Positions 20,491 to 20,568 of a stretch of DNA of 20,568 bases are shown in pieces. The notes under the pieces are model-generated. The model was not told the DNA's origin and did no database searches. It saw only the letters and a list, made by a program, of their open reading frames with translations. Made by a program: the position numbers and the translations under genes. The DNA is taken from the NCBI GenBank assembly GCA_021203805.1, contig JAJQAM010000053.1, positions 1-20,568 of the forward strand, in the 5' to 3' direction. The stretch is from Coprobacillus sp. (lineage in GTDB: Bacteria; Bacillota_I; Bacilli_A; RFN20; CAG-826). The first letter of the stretch is position 1; each line of letters starts with the position of its first letter.

Positions 20491-20568
20491 GTTAAAAAGT
20501 CAGAAGTAAAAATGTTAAAAAGTTGGAAGTAAATATGTTAAAAAGTTGGAAGTAAATATGTTAAAAAG
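20491..20568. repeat. 23-nt tandem repeats running off the window edge
   Basis: Three full units and 9 nt of a fourth abut without spacers: 20491-20513, 20514-20536, 20537-20559, 20560-20568. The unit is GTTAAAAAGT followed by TGGAAGTAAATAT. Units 2 and 3 are identical; unit 1 differs at three positions. A 23-nt unit shifts frame at each copy and both strands meet stops, so the array is non-coding as a whole. It lies upstream of the metallopeptidase promoter, and the total copy number is not visible. Confidence 0.9.

Noticed and set aside
20491..20568. CRISPR array
   Set aside because: The 23-nt units abut directly with no spacers.

Overview
The window is about 20.5 kb of compact housekeeping DNA from a low-GC Bacillota/Mollicutes-type bacterium. 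It uses the standard genetic code: tryptophans are TGG, and mutS2 ends in TGA. Every gene lies on the minus strand except rnhC. Most genes touch or overlap by 1, 8 or 23 nt. The division cluster runs mraZ-rsmH-small membrane protein-ftsA-ftsZ-ileS-lspA-rluD with no mur, mraY, ftsI, ftsW, murG, sepF or divIVA genes. That is the reduced layout of wall-less or wall-reduced lineages (Mycoplasma/Acholeplasma relatives, gut RF39-like Bacilli). The lineage is an inference.

Layout in the direction of minus-strand transcription (right to left). At the right edge, 23-nt tandem repeats precede a YgjP-like zinc metallopeptidase gene that overlaps a SpoU/TrmH-family RNA methyltransferase gene. A small XRE regulator with its own promoter follows. 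Next comes pheS-pheT-yceD-like-lipoprotein 1-lipoprotein 2, one tight operon ending in a clear intrinsic terminator. The mraZ operon follows, with three 10-bp MraZ-box repeats between its promoter and start codon; it encodes MraZ, RsmH and a 73-residue single-pass membrane protein and ends in a hairpin-rich 260-nt gap. ftsA, ftsZ, ileS, lspA and rluD form the next operon, with its own promoter. rnhC runs the other way and converges on rluD. mutS2-uvrC is divergent from rnhC, and a tRNA-Arg(UCU) gene closes the left edge.

The genes serve translation (PheST, IleS, tRNA-Arg, RluD, RsmH, the SpoU enzyme, and probably MutS2 at collided ribosomes), division (FtsA, FtsZ, MraZ), lipoprotein maturation (LspA, with two lipoproteins nearby) and genome maintenance (UvrC, RNase HIII, MutS2). 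The order looks like two ancestral Bacillota neighbourhoods joined: SpoU enzyme-pheST-rnhC-mutS2-uvrC, with the dcw/ileS/lspA/rluD block sitting inside it.

I saw no defence, mobile, CRISPR or biosynthetic system. The most interesting signals are regulatory. Several transcription units appear leaderless, with an extended -10 placed so that the start codon falls at or within a few bases of +1, and with short AT-rich inverted repeats over the -35 position. There is also a hairpin array with competing pairings and 11-bp phased repeats upstream of ftsA. The FtsA sequence lacks the usual C-terminal membrane-targeting helix.
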